Part shown: positions 1-5,940 of the stretch, one piece after another
How positions within the stretch are numbered: position 1 is the stretch's first letter
Layout: every line of letters starts with the position of its first letter
From: a bacterium
GTDB taxonomy: Bacteria; Patescibacteriota; Minisyncoccia; UBA6257; GWB1-50-10
Reading direction: 5' to 3'
DNA: 7,010 bases
NCBI GenBank assembly: GCA_021813265.1
Contig: JAKALF010000031.1
Coordinates: 1 to 7,010, forward strand
Position numbers and translations under genes: made by a program
Notes under the pieces: generated by a model
What the model was told of the DNA's origin: nothing
Seen by the model: only the letters and a program-made list of their open reading frames with translations
The model's database searches: none

Positions 1-47
1 ATGTGGAAGGGTATAAGAAGGAGGTAAAAACATTATTAAAACACTAA
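1..47 (+). CDS. C-terminal end of an upstream gene (partial)
   Basis: Reading from base 3, the frame is open from the left edge to a TAA at 45-47 and gives VEGYKKEVKTLLKH, a lysine-rich, helix-like ending typical of a protein C-terminus. It is the longest open frame reaching the left edge; another frame closes at 25-27 after MWKGIRRR and the third closes within five codons. The stop lies one base before the ATG of the ROK kinase, so the two genes are probably co-transcribed and the kinase may be translated by re-initiation. Too little is present to name a function, and the choice of frame is an inference. Confidence 0.4.
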   Translation, partial: VEGYKKEVKTLLKH

Positions 48-48
48 T

Positions 49-900
49 ATGTATATTCTGTTTGATATTGGGGGAACAAAAACGCGCATTGCCTCAACAA
101 ACGACGGTGTTACGTTTTCTCGTCCTCACATTATTCGTACTCCCGACTCATTTGAAGAGTGGTTTCTTTCGTTTCGTAATATCGTCTCCCATATTTCAGG
201 TGAAGAAACCATTGAGGCTATAGCGGGAGGTATTACGGGCATATTTGATAAAGAAAAAAACGTTCTTTTTCATGCTTCACATCTTAATAATTGGTCGGGT
301 AGGGCTATACAAAAAGCATTGGAGCAAACGTTCCATGCAAAGATCTTTCTTGAAAATGATTCGGCTATTGTGGGATTGGGAGAGATGTGGCGTGGCGCCG
401 GAAAAGGTCGTCATATCGCTTCATATATAACCGTCAGTACGGGTATCGGGGGCGCGCGCTTCATTGATGGAGTGATTGACAACAATGAATTCGGTTTTGA
501 ACCCGGTCATCAGATTATTAACATGGGAGATAGCGTCGCGTGCTCATCGTGCGGTCACTCCGGATGTCTTGAATCCCTCATTTCAGGATCCGCTATTCAT
601 GATCGATTAGGAAAGCATCCTCGAGATATTCATTCCGCTCGATTTTGGAAAGAAGCGGCCCGTATCCTTTCTGTCGGCGTTTACAACACCATACTCCATT
701 GGTCTCCTGATATAGTTGTATTGGGGGGATCCATGATTACGGGCGATCCCGCAATTTCAGTGTTAGACGTACATGAATACCTCAAAACCATGATGAAATA
801 TTTCCCCGGTATTCCTGAGATAAAAAAGGCGGAGTTGGGAGATCTCGGAGGACTATATGGCGCCATGGAACTTTTGAAGCAAAAGGGCGCTTTTCATTAA
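49..900 (+). CDS. ROK-family sugar kinase (glucokinase-like)
   Basis: Probable cytoplasmic ATP-dependent kinase of a hexose or N-acyl-hexosamine; the exact sugar cannot be read from sequence. At 283 residues it has the length of a stand-alone ROK kinase and lacks the N-terminal helix-turn-helix of ROK repressors. Visible motifs are the phosphate-1 loop DIGGTKTR (6-13), LENDSA with the presumed catalytic Asp104, the second phosphate loop STGIGGARFIDG (130-141), the sugar-contacting EPGH (151-154), a cysteine cluster CSSCGHSGCLE (165-175), VVLGG (223-227) and a C-terminal LGDLGGLYGA (263-272). The zinc cluster is slightly unusual: C-x2-C-G replaces the common C-x-C-G. The ATG at 49 is the only possible upstream start, because an in-frame TAA lies at 37-39. 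No Shine-Dalgarno sits at normal distance; an AAGGAGG at 18-24 is about 24 bases away, inside the preceding frame, so coupling to the upstream gene is likely. Its stop overlaps that of the convergent gene. Confidence 0.9.
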   Translation: MYILFDIGGTKTRIASTNDGVTFSRPHIIRTPDSFEEWFLSFRNIVSHISGEETIEAIAGGITGIFDKEKNVLFHASHLNNWSGRAIQKALEQTFHAKIFLENDSAIVGLGEMWRGAGKGRHIASYITVSTGIGGARFIDGVIDNNEFGFEPGHQIINMGDSVACSSCGHSGCLESLISGSAIHDRLGKHPRDIHSARFWKEAARILSVGVYNTILHWSPDIVVLGGSMITGDPAISVLDVHEYLKTMMKYFPGIPEIKKAELGDLGGLYGAMELLKQKGAFH

Positions 901-1346
901 CGCGCTTCAAATTGGAGGGTATAGTCGGGAATTCCTTCTATAATACTGGGGATATTAAATATAATTGTTCCCGTACCGTTAAGTTCGTAATAATGAGACC
1001 AGCAGTTGTTTTTGACAAAGGTCTGATTGTTTAAGAAAAGATTCTCTTCGTTTGAAACTATATCAGCTGTCGAACTGCCTTCTTTAGATATAGTAAGTCC
1101 TTTTTGAGGGTATGTTTCTTCGGGGAGAGCGATCATAAATCGTGCTTTCTTGTTTACGCTTTTAATAAGGTTATTCGAAACATTTGAAAATGATTCACAC
1201 GTCTTTATCTCATCGCGATATTTTTGGATAATAACGTCACGCTCCATATTTTGAAGGGCATTGCGTTTTGAGAAGAAATAGATATTTCCCGACACGACGA
1301 CAGCCGCAATGGCTATGATTATAATAACAATGCTTGATTTTCGCAT
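897..1346 (-). CDS. Small membrane-anchored protein of unknown function
   Basis: I do not recognise the family. The 149-residue product starts with a short basic stretch (MRKSS) and a strongly hydrophobic segment at about 6-25, followed by KR. It is therefore probably a signal anchor with the rest of the protein outside the cytoplasmic membrane. The remainder is polar and Asn/Ser-rich and ends in likely beta strands (TGTIIFNIPS, YTLQFEAR). Two cysteines, Cys50 and Cys115, could form a disulfide outside the cell. There is no clear Shine-Dalgarno before the ATG at 1346. The gene lies 92 bp downstream of the large membrane protein gene on the same strand and may share its transcript or use a weak promoter of its own. 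Its TAA overlaps the stop of the convergent ROK gene. The hydrophobic N-terminus and intact frame support a real gene; function is unknown. Confidence 0.75.
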   Translation of the reverse strand: MRKSSIVIIIIAIAAVVVSGNIYFFSKRNALQNMERDVIIQKYRDEIKTCESFSNVSNNLIKSVNKKARFMIALPEETYPQKGLTISKEGSSTADIVSNEENLFLNNQTFVKNNCWSHYYELNGTGTIIFNIPSIIEGIPDYTLQFEAR

Positions 1347-1419
1347 TATCTAAATATTAGAAGAAAGATGACTATCCATCAAAAGGGTTAAGGTTATAAG
1401 TTGTTGATTCACAATGGTT

Positions 1420-1450
1420 ATTATATCAGATTTTACATTTAATTTTTCAA
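1420..1450 (-). promoter_or_regulatory. Possible promoter for the small membrane-anchored protein
   Basis: On the minus strand a perfect TATAAT (1420-1425) is preceded, at a long 19-bp spacing, by TTGAAA (1445-1450), which lies in the last codons of the upstream membrane protein gene. This would give a 5' leader of about 65-70 bases. The match is decent but the region is AT-rich and the spacing is not ideal, so read-through from the upstream gene is an equally good explanation. Confidence 0.3.
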
Positions 1451-3202
1451 GAAATGGTATAGAGTCAACTTTTCTTCGCTTTGTCCTAAAGAAATAAATT
1501 CACGACAATCGAAAGGATCGCTGTACACATATTTAATACCATACAAACGAGCAAAACGATCTTTCGCTTCGCAGTTAACGTTCATGAAACTTGCGTATGA
1601 GAGGATCTCGTTCGTTATAGTGCTTGTTTTAGTTTCAAGAGGAAAGTTATTTGTCGCGACTCCTATGACGAGACCTTTCCACGGAGGAGCCAAGAATATC
1701 GATTCTGAAATTCTTTTAAAGAGAATCAGATCTTCTTCGGTGAGATAACGATTCGCGGGGGGAGCGGGGGATATGCGAAATATTCCACCCCCCCCTTCTA
1801 TATTCAACGTCATGGTTTTCCACCTTCCCCCTTCCGTGTATGAAAACGAGAGAATAAAAAATAATACTACAAAGATGAGGGACAACACCGTATGGGTAGT
1901 GGATTTTTGAAATAGAGCGAATGATTCTTTTAATTTTTTCATGACAAGTTCCATTCCTATCCCTAGAAGTATGATGAGAAGAATAGACGTTATGATAACA
2001 ACTCTTGGATATTCAATAATGAACACCCCCGTGTTATACGCATATATGACCCAGAATATACATCCGACAAGAACGGGAGCGAAAAGAGGATATATTCTTT
2101 TTTGAAGGGTTTCTAATAGACCCAAGAGAATTAAGGGAAGGGTTATAAAAGAAATAGGAAGGATATTCCATGGGGTAAATAATGGGATGCCGACTGTGGT
2201 GGTTGTTGCTCTTGATATGAAAGACTGAATAGTTCTTGAGAGCTCGAGGGGATTATATATATGCAGGAGCGCGCCTATAATCGCGCCTGATATAGTAATG
2301 ACTCCTAGAATACCTATATAAAGTTTTTTACTTTTTCTATATGAAAAAAGGAATGAAGCGATGAGGAAAACAATCATGGGGGGATATAATATGAGGGAAA
2401 TAAATCCACTAAAGAAGGAGAGATTTTCTTGTCTTTTGATGATAGCGGAAAGAGATATAAGAAAAAAAATAAAACTCACGATATAGGGCAGAAAATACCA
2501 CATGCCTGGAATGTTCGCTCCATTTGCTATATAAGGAAGGAGAAATAATGGGACAAGAGATGGGATCTTCCCTAATCCGTATGAACGGAGAAAAAGATAG
2601 AAGATAAGGGAAAGGATCATTCCAAAAACAAGGGCGAATACAGCATACCCATAAAGCGGATTAAGATTGAAAAGTATAAAAAGTTCGGAAGAAAACGAGA
2701 AAAATCCAATAAGCGGATTGCTAAAAGATGGGTACCCGTTCATAAAGGAATCGACAAGGGGAAGGGCGTTATGTTCTATCGCGTAGCGAGAAAGTCCAAC
2801 ACCGACCCACTCATCTGAAAAATAAGGATAGGGGTAGCTATTTTCTGACGCGGTCTCGATAGCCCCGCGGATGGTGTTTACCGGTCCTTTATACGCGTAA
2901 TGCACGGACCAAAGTTCAAAAAATATTACGAGAAAAGCAAGAATAGTAATCCAGTTTACGTGAGATTGGAAGGGTTTTTTGTGTTTATAAAATAAAAAAA
3001 CAGATCCCATGCTTATAACAGCATTTACTGAAACAATAAATGAATAGGTGAAAACATGGAGAGCCTGTGTTGTGATACCTAGAAAAATATGGAAAAAGAA
3101 GGTGGATGTGAAGACGTATAAAAATCCTTTTACTTTGTCTTCAAAGCAAAATATAAGGATGAACGGGATAAGAAAAAACGTTATTCCTAAAGCGGTTAGC
3201 AT
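1439..3202 (-). CDS. Polytopic membrane protein, probable GT-C-type glycosyltransferase
   Basis: A 587-residue protein with roughly 13 hydrophobic segments (about 4-20, 26-47, 52-72, 83-103, 164-180, 183-206, 213-226, 233-256, 262-287, 293-315, 345-365, 371-418 as two, 435-454) and a soluble C-terminal domain at 455-587. A long loop after the fourth segment contains YFSDEWVGVGLSRY, whose Asp130-Glu131 are placed like the acidic catalytic pair in the first large external loop of GT-C enzymes. The tail has LYGIKYVYSDPFDC, a pattern I associate with C-terminal domains of large membrane glycosyltransferases. Such enzymes move sugars from polyprenyl-phosphate carriers to lipids, glycans or proteins on the outer face of the membrane. 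The GT-C call is an inference from topology and motif placement; a flippase or polymerase of similar shape is not excluded. The start at 3202 follows an in-frame stop closely and has no obvious Shine-Dalgarno. A run of eight G (coding strand) encodes part of Gly470-473. Confidence 0.75.
   Translation of the reverse strand: MLTALGITFFLIPFILIFCFEDKVKGFLYVFTSTFFFHIFLGITTQALHVFTYSFIVSVNAVISMGSVFLFYKHKKPFQSHVNWITILAFLVIFFELWSVHYAYKGPVNTIRGAIETASENSYPYPYFSDEWVGVGLSRYAIEHNALPLVDSFMNGYPSFSNPLIGFFSFSSELFILFNLNPLYGYAVFALVFGMILSLIFYLFLRSYGLGKIPSLVPLFLLPYIANGANIPGMWYFLPYIVSFIFFLISLSAIIKRQENLSFFSGFISLILYPPMIVFLIASFLFSYRKSKKLYIGILGVITISGAIIGALLHIYNPLELSRTIQSFISRATTTTVGIPLFTPWNILPISFITLPLILLGLLETLQKRIYPLFAPVLVGCIFWVIYAYNTGVFIIEYPRVVIITSILLIILLGIGMELVMKKLKESFALFQKSTTHTVLSLIFVVLFFILSFSYTEGGRWKTMTLNIEGGGGIFRISPAPPANRYLTEEDLILFKRISESIFLAPPWKGLVIGVATNNFPLETKTSTITNEILSYASFMNVNCEAKDRFARLYGIKYVYSDPFDCREFISLGQSEEKLTLYHFLKN
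1788..1795 (-). repeat. Homopolymeric tract (G8 on the coding strand)
   Basis: Eight consecutive C on the + strand, so G8 in the coding strand of the membrane protein gene, covering most of the Gly470-473 codons. Within 40 bases lie G6 (1757-1762) and G5 (1766-1770) on the + strand, encoding the Pro-rich stretch SPAPPANR. Such a run is uncommon in an otherwise AT-rich gene. A one-base slip would shift the frame just after the last membrane segment and remove the C-terminal soluble domain. Confidence 0.9.
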
Positions 3203-3243
3203 GGTTTATTTCATTCTAAAGCAAAAATAGTTTCTTTAAAGTA

Positions 3244-3272
3244 TTTACAAAATATATATATTATGTTATAAT
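3244..3272 (+). promoter_or_regulatory. Strong sigma-70-type promoter for the ABC exporter
   Basis: TTTACA at 3244-3249 and TATAAT at 3267-3272 are separated by exactly 17 bp, matching 11 of 12 consensus positions. A TG at 3264-3265 adds an extended -10. The spacer contains an alternating AT run. The expected start of transcription is near 3279, giving a leader of about 25 bases before the ATG at 3305. This is the best promoter in the window and suggests substantial, housekeeping-type expression of the exporter. Confidence 0.85.
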
Positions 3273-3291
3273 GCACACAGTATATTAAAAT

Positions 3292-3299
3292 AAAGAGGT
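3292..3299 (+). promoter_or_regulatory. Ribosome binding site of the ABC exporter
   Basis: AAAGAGGT, with the core GAGG at 3295-3298, sits six bases before the ATG at 3305. It fixes that start and is one of only two good Shine-Dalgarno sites in the window, the other being that of the rRNA methyltransferase. Confidence 0.75.
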
Positions 3300-3304
3300 A
3301 ATAA

Positions 3305-5116
3305 ATGAAAAAATGGAAATTCCCCGTGGTCAAATGGATCATTGATATCTATAAGCCCTTTCGTAAACATTTGCTGGTAATGTTTGTATTTGTGATTGGA
3401 TTGGAAATACTGACATTACTTTCTCCCGTCATATATGGGAAGGTTATTGATTCAATCTTTCTCCGTCATTCACTTGAAACGACGCTTTTATGGGTAGGAA
3501 TCTCTTTTCTACTTTATTCCATAAATGCGGCGGTTGATAATGTCAGAGATCAGTATACCTTAAAACATTTTGATTTTAAGGTATCGCAACACGTATCAAA
3601 TCTCGTGTTTCGGAAAAATTTATCTTTTTCCATGGGACAGCACCTATCAACGCACTCGGGAATAAAACAAAGCATTGTGAATCGCGGACAGTCGTCGTTG
3701 ACATCCATGGCTTTTATATTTTCATTTGAGATTTTTCCGGATTTTTTAAGAATGGTGTTTATTATAGGAGCAATTCTATACACAAGCTTCGTGATTGGAG
3801 GAATTGTTCTTACGGGAATAGCAGTGTTTGTTTATATGACCCTTAACATAAACAAACTCATTGTTCCAAAAGCAAAAAAACTTCAAAAACTGTGGAATAT
3901 CAATGGAAAAATGCAGCAAGAGTTTATGGCCAATATTTCCGTGATTCAATCCCATAGTCAGGAATCAAAGGTGTCTAAAGAATATGATAGGCATATAGGC
4001 GGTATCGGAAAATTCGGAAGGATATTATGGAGTTCCTACACGACTGTTACAACTATCAGATCTTTTATTTCTATCATAACTCGCGTAATAATAATGGTTG
4101 TTGGCGTGATATATGTTTATCATGGAACGTATCTTCCGGGATATCTAGTCATATTGCTTTCTTGGTCATCGGATATATTTCATGTATTGGGTCAATTCGG
4201 CAGAAAACAGCGTCAAATCATTGAAATGTATTCCGCCGTAAAAAAACTCCATACGCTTTATATTCTGGAACCGGAAGTGAAAATCATTGAGAATCCAGTT
4301 TGTCCGGGGAAATATTCTGGAAAGATTGAATTCAAAAACGTTTCTTTTTCATATCCAACAAGAAACTCGGAAATACTATTGGACGAATCTGAAAAAGAAA
4401 AGAGTGTTTCTGAAAAAAGCGAATTAGCAAAAGAAACATTACGGGGAGTAAGCTTCTTGATAGAAAAGGGGGAAACGGTTGCTTTTGTGGGTCCCTCTGG
4501 AGCGGGGAAGACTACGATTGTTAATTTGCTTCTTAGGGCGTTTGATCCGATAAATGGTCAAATCATAATAGATGGGAATGATCTAAGGATTTTAGATCTT
4601 CATAATTACCGCGGTAACGTGGGTTATGTCGAGCAGAATGTCTCATTATTTGATAACACACTTGCTTATAACATTTTGTTCGGTCTAAATGGAAAAGCAA
4701 GATATGTGACAAAAGATGAATTGGATAGGATCGCCCGCATGTCTTGCGTAGATAAGTTCTATAACAAGCTTGAGAAAGGATTTGATACCATAATCGGGGA
4801 ACGCGGAATATGGCTTTCGGGTGGAGAAAGACAGCGAGTGGGGATTGCTCGCGCTCTCGCTAAAAACCCGGCGATTATGATCTTTGACGAAGCGACGTCA
4901 AATCTCGATTCTCAAAATGAATCCCTCATTAGAGAATCGATCAACGCCGTCTCGGTCGGAAGAACAACTATCATTATCGCACATCGATTTTCAACGATAA
5001 AAGATGTGGATAAGATTATTGTTCTAGATCAGGGAAAAATTGTTGGACAAGGAAAACATGACTTCCTTTTGGAATCATGCGAGGAATATGTAAAACTTGT
5101 CCAAAAACAACTTTAA
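3305..5116 (+). CDS. ABC exporter, fused membrane and ATPase domains (MsbA-like half-transporter)
   Basis: A 603-residue type IV ABC exporter half, expected to work as a homodimer in the cytoplasmic membrane; substrate (lipid, peptide or drug) unknown. The membrane domain has about six segments (near 22-44, 58-78, 141-160, 164-186, 255-275, 279-298). The ATPase domain carries A-loop Tyr350 (FSYP), Walker A GPSGAGKT (396-403), Q-loop Gln444 (VEQN), the exporter X-loop GERG (498-501), signature LSGGE (504-508), Walker B IMIFDEAT (524-531) with catalytic Glu529, D-loop SNLD (532-535) and switch His560. All catalytic residues are present, so it should be active. Residues about 353-376, between the A-loop and Walker A, form an extra Glu/Lys/Ser-rich insertion (DESEKEKSVSEKSELAKE) absent from typical exporters. 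The gene has its own strong promoter, a good RBS and a terminator, and stands alone as a transcription unit. Confidence 0.93.
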   Translation: MKKWKFPVVKWIIDIYKPFRKHLLVMFVFVIGLEILTLLSPVIYGKVIDSIFLRHSLETTLLWVGISFLLYSINAAVDNVRDQYTLKHFDFKVSQHVSNLVFRKNLSFSMGQHLSTHSGIKQSIVNRGQSSLTSMAFIFSFEIFPDFLRMVFIIGAILYTSFVIGGIVLTGIAVFVYMTLNINKLIVPKAKKLQKLWNINGKMQQEFMANISVIQSHSQESKVSKEYDRHIGGIGKFGRILWSSYTTVTTIRSFISIITRVIIMVVGVIYVYHGTYLPGYLVILLSWSSDIFHVLGQFGRKQRQIIEMYSAVKKLHTLYILEPEVKIIENPVCPGKYSGKIEFKNVSFSYPTRNSEILLDESEKEKSVSEKSELAKETLRGVSFLIEKGETVAFVGPSGAGKTTIVNLLLRAFDPINGQIIIDGNDLRILDLHNYRGNVGYVEQNVSLFDNTLAYNILFGLNGKARYVTKDELDRIARMSCVDKFYNKLEKGFDTIIGERGIWLSGGERQRVGIARALAKNPAIMIFDEATSNLDSQNESLIRESINAVSVGRTTIIIAHRFSTIKDVDKIIVLDQGKIVGQGKHDFLLESCEEYVKLVQKQL

Positions 5117-5122
5117 TATATT

Positions 5123-5160
5123 AAAATCCGCAAACGTAATTACATTTGCGGATTTTTGTT
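5123..5160 (+). terminator. Bidirectional intrinsic terminator between convergent genes
   Basis: A perfect 12-bp stem pairs AAAATCCGCAAA (5123-5134) with TTTGCGGATTTT (5145-5156) around a 10-base loop. It begins seven bases after the exporter stop and is followed by a T-rich tract (TTTTTGTTTT). Read on the minus strand, the stem is followed by TTTTAATATA, so it should also stop transcription of the histidine phosphatase gene, whose stop codon is at 5167-5169. Confidence 0.9.
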
Positions 5161-5166
5161 TTCATA

Positions 5167-5739
5167 TTAACTTTCATTAGGGTATTGAATTTGGTATGTC
5201 CTTAATTCTCCTGGCGCCAGTCTTTCTGGTTTGTACGAATAAAACTCTTCTGTCGGACGTCTAAGGATAAGTAGTTCTAGACAACGTAAAAAATTTTGAT
5301 GTCCACAGATTAAAACGTTTTTATTTGGATAATTCTCTTTTACTTGCTTTAAAAATTGCTCCGCTCTTTTATAAACTTCCAAGACGGATTCTCCTTGTGG
5401 AGGTTGCCAAGTTATCCGATTGGTAATGTTATATTTCTCAATATATTGTTTAAACTGCTCGCGGGTGGTATGGGTAAGTTCTCCTAAATCTCTTTCAGTT
5501 GTGAGTTCATTACTGATAACAACAGGATTTTTTAAAGTATGGAGATACGGTTCCAGTGTTTCTTTGGTTCTTTTAAGCGGACTTATGATAAAAATATCAT
5601 AGTAATACTGAGATAAAATTGGAATCAATTCTCGCGCTTTAATCTGACCAGAGCGTGATAATGAAGAATCTGTGCGTGAAGCGTTGATACCCATTTCAGT
5701 ATCTCCTGTTTGAGTATGTCGTAACAGGAATATATTCAT
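5167..5739 (-). CDS. Histidine phosphatase (phosphoglycerate mutase-like) family protein
   Basis: A 190-residue cytoplasmic enzyme of the branch-2-type histidine phosphatase fold; substrate unknown (sugar phosphate, nucleotide or alpha-ribazole phosphate are family options). Numbered from the chosen start, the phospho-accepting His8 is in LLRHTQT (5-11), with Thr where most members have Gly; SPLKRTKET (53-61) carries Arg57; ERDLGEL (82-88) supplies the acidic residue; PQGES (114-118) is the usual G-E-S turn; and CGHQNFLR (145-152) carries the second His147. The frame stays open for 25 more codons upstream, but the family begins with a strand directly before RH, so the ATG at 5739 (MNIFLLRH) is preferred. 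There is no Shine-Dalgarno; a TATACT lies about 12 bases upstream, so the transcript may be nearly leaderless. It is very AT-rich: two sampled 60-base rows have 15 and 16 G+C. Confidence 0.88.
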   Translation of the reverse strand: MNIFLLRHTQTGDTEMGINASRTDSSLSRSGQIKARELIPILSQYYYDIFIISPLKRTKETLEPYLHTLKNPVVISNELTTERDLGELTHTTREQFKQYIEKYNITNRITWQPPQGESVLEVYKRAEQFLKQVKENYPNKNVLICGHQNFLRCLELLILRRPTEEFYSYKPERLAPGELRTYQIQYPNES

Positions 5740-5751
5740 AATTATTAGTAT

Positions 5752-5780
5752 AAGAATTTTTATAACTTTTTGGAATCTAA
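5752..5780 (-). promoter_or_regulatory. Weak candidate promoter of the histidine phosphatase
   Basis: On the minus strand TATACT lies about 12 bases before the ATG at 5739, with a poor -35 match (TTCCAA) 17 bp further upstream. If real, the mRNA would have almost no leader, which fits the absence of a Shine-Dalgarno. The region is very AT-rich, so a chance match is quite possible. Confidence 0.3.
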
Positions 5781-5833
5781 TCCACTGTCCTAATTGGCTG
5801 TGTCTCCCGAACAAAATCCGAACTTTTTACCAA

Positions 5834-5882
5834 ACGAATCCTAACGAATGAAGCCGTCGCGCCCTCGCTTGGGCTGACGAAT
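5834..5882. repeat. Three ACGAAT repeats in the intergenic region
   Basis: ACGAAT occurs at 5834-5839, 5844-5849 and 5877-5882. The first two sit exactly 10 bp apart as AACGAAT direct repeats, one helical turn; the third overlaps the foot of a hairpin. They lie 95-143 bp upstream of the histidine phosphatase start. A paired operator is possible, but the unit is short and may be chance. Confidence 0.4.
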
Positions 5883-5887
5883 TTTTT
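5855..5887 (+). terminator. Terminator-like hairpin with no known gene behind it
   Basis: On the + strand CGTC (5855-5858) pairs with GACG (5876-5879) and GCCC (5861-5864) with GGGC (5871-5874), separated by a small internal loop and capped by TCGCTT. A T6 tract follows at 5882-5887. This has the shape of an intrinsic terminator for + strand transcription, yet the nearest + strand gene ended at the terminator near 5123-5160. It could end an unannotated + strand RNA, act as a structured 5' leader of the phosphatase on the minus strand, or be an insulator. Confidence 0.5.
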
Positions 5888-5899
5888 GGCGAAAATTGT

Positions 5900-5939
5900 A
5901 AAAAAATCAATCCCGACTGCATGCTGGCAAATCGGGACT
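5900..5939 (-). terminator. Intrinsic terminator of the rRNA methyltransferase gene
   Basis: Read on the minus strand, TCCCGA (from 5937) pairs with TCGGGA (ending at 5911), extendable by a G-U and an A-T pair to 8 bp, with a 15-base loop. It is followed after TTGA by a run of seven T (the A run at 5900-5906). It starts one base after the methyltransferase stop codon, leaving essentially no 3' untranslated spacer. Confidence 0.85.
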
Positions 5940-5940
5940 G

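Noticed and set aside
3203..3304. A divergent promoter for the large membrane protein in the same intergenic region as the exporter promoter.
   Set aside because: Only poor matches are present on the minus strand (for example TTGTAA with a 15-bp spacer to TATTTT). A promoter must exist nearby but I cannot place it.
5796..5812. On the minus strand GTTCGGGAGACACAGCC resembles the B12 box of cobalamin riboswitches, upstream of a histidine phosphatase with an RHT motif (as in some CobC-like enzymes).
   Set aside because: The rest of the cobalamin riboswitch core cannot be found upstream, and no cobalamin gene is nearby. The phosphatase substrate cannot be assigned from the RHT motif. An Rfam RF00174 search would settle it.
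5740..5814. In-frame 25-codon N-terminal extension of the histidine phosphatase (beginning MFGRHSQL).
   Set aside because: Family members begin directly with the strand leading into the catalytic RH motif. The extension overlaps the only candidate -10 element and looks like translated intergenic DNA.
5770..5815. A T-arm-like string on the minus strand (TGGATTAGATTCCA) suggesting a tRNA or tRNA remnant.
   Set aside because: No acceptor stem, D-arm or anticodon arm can be paired around it.
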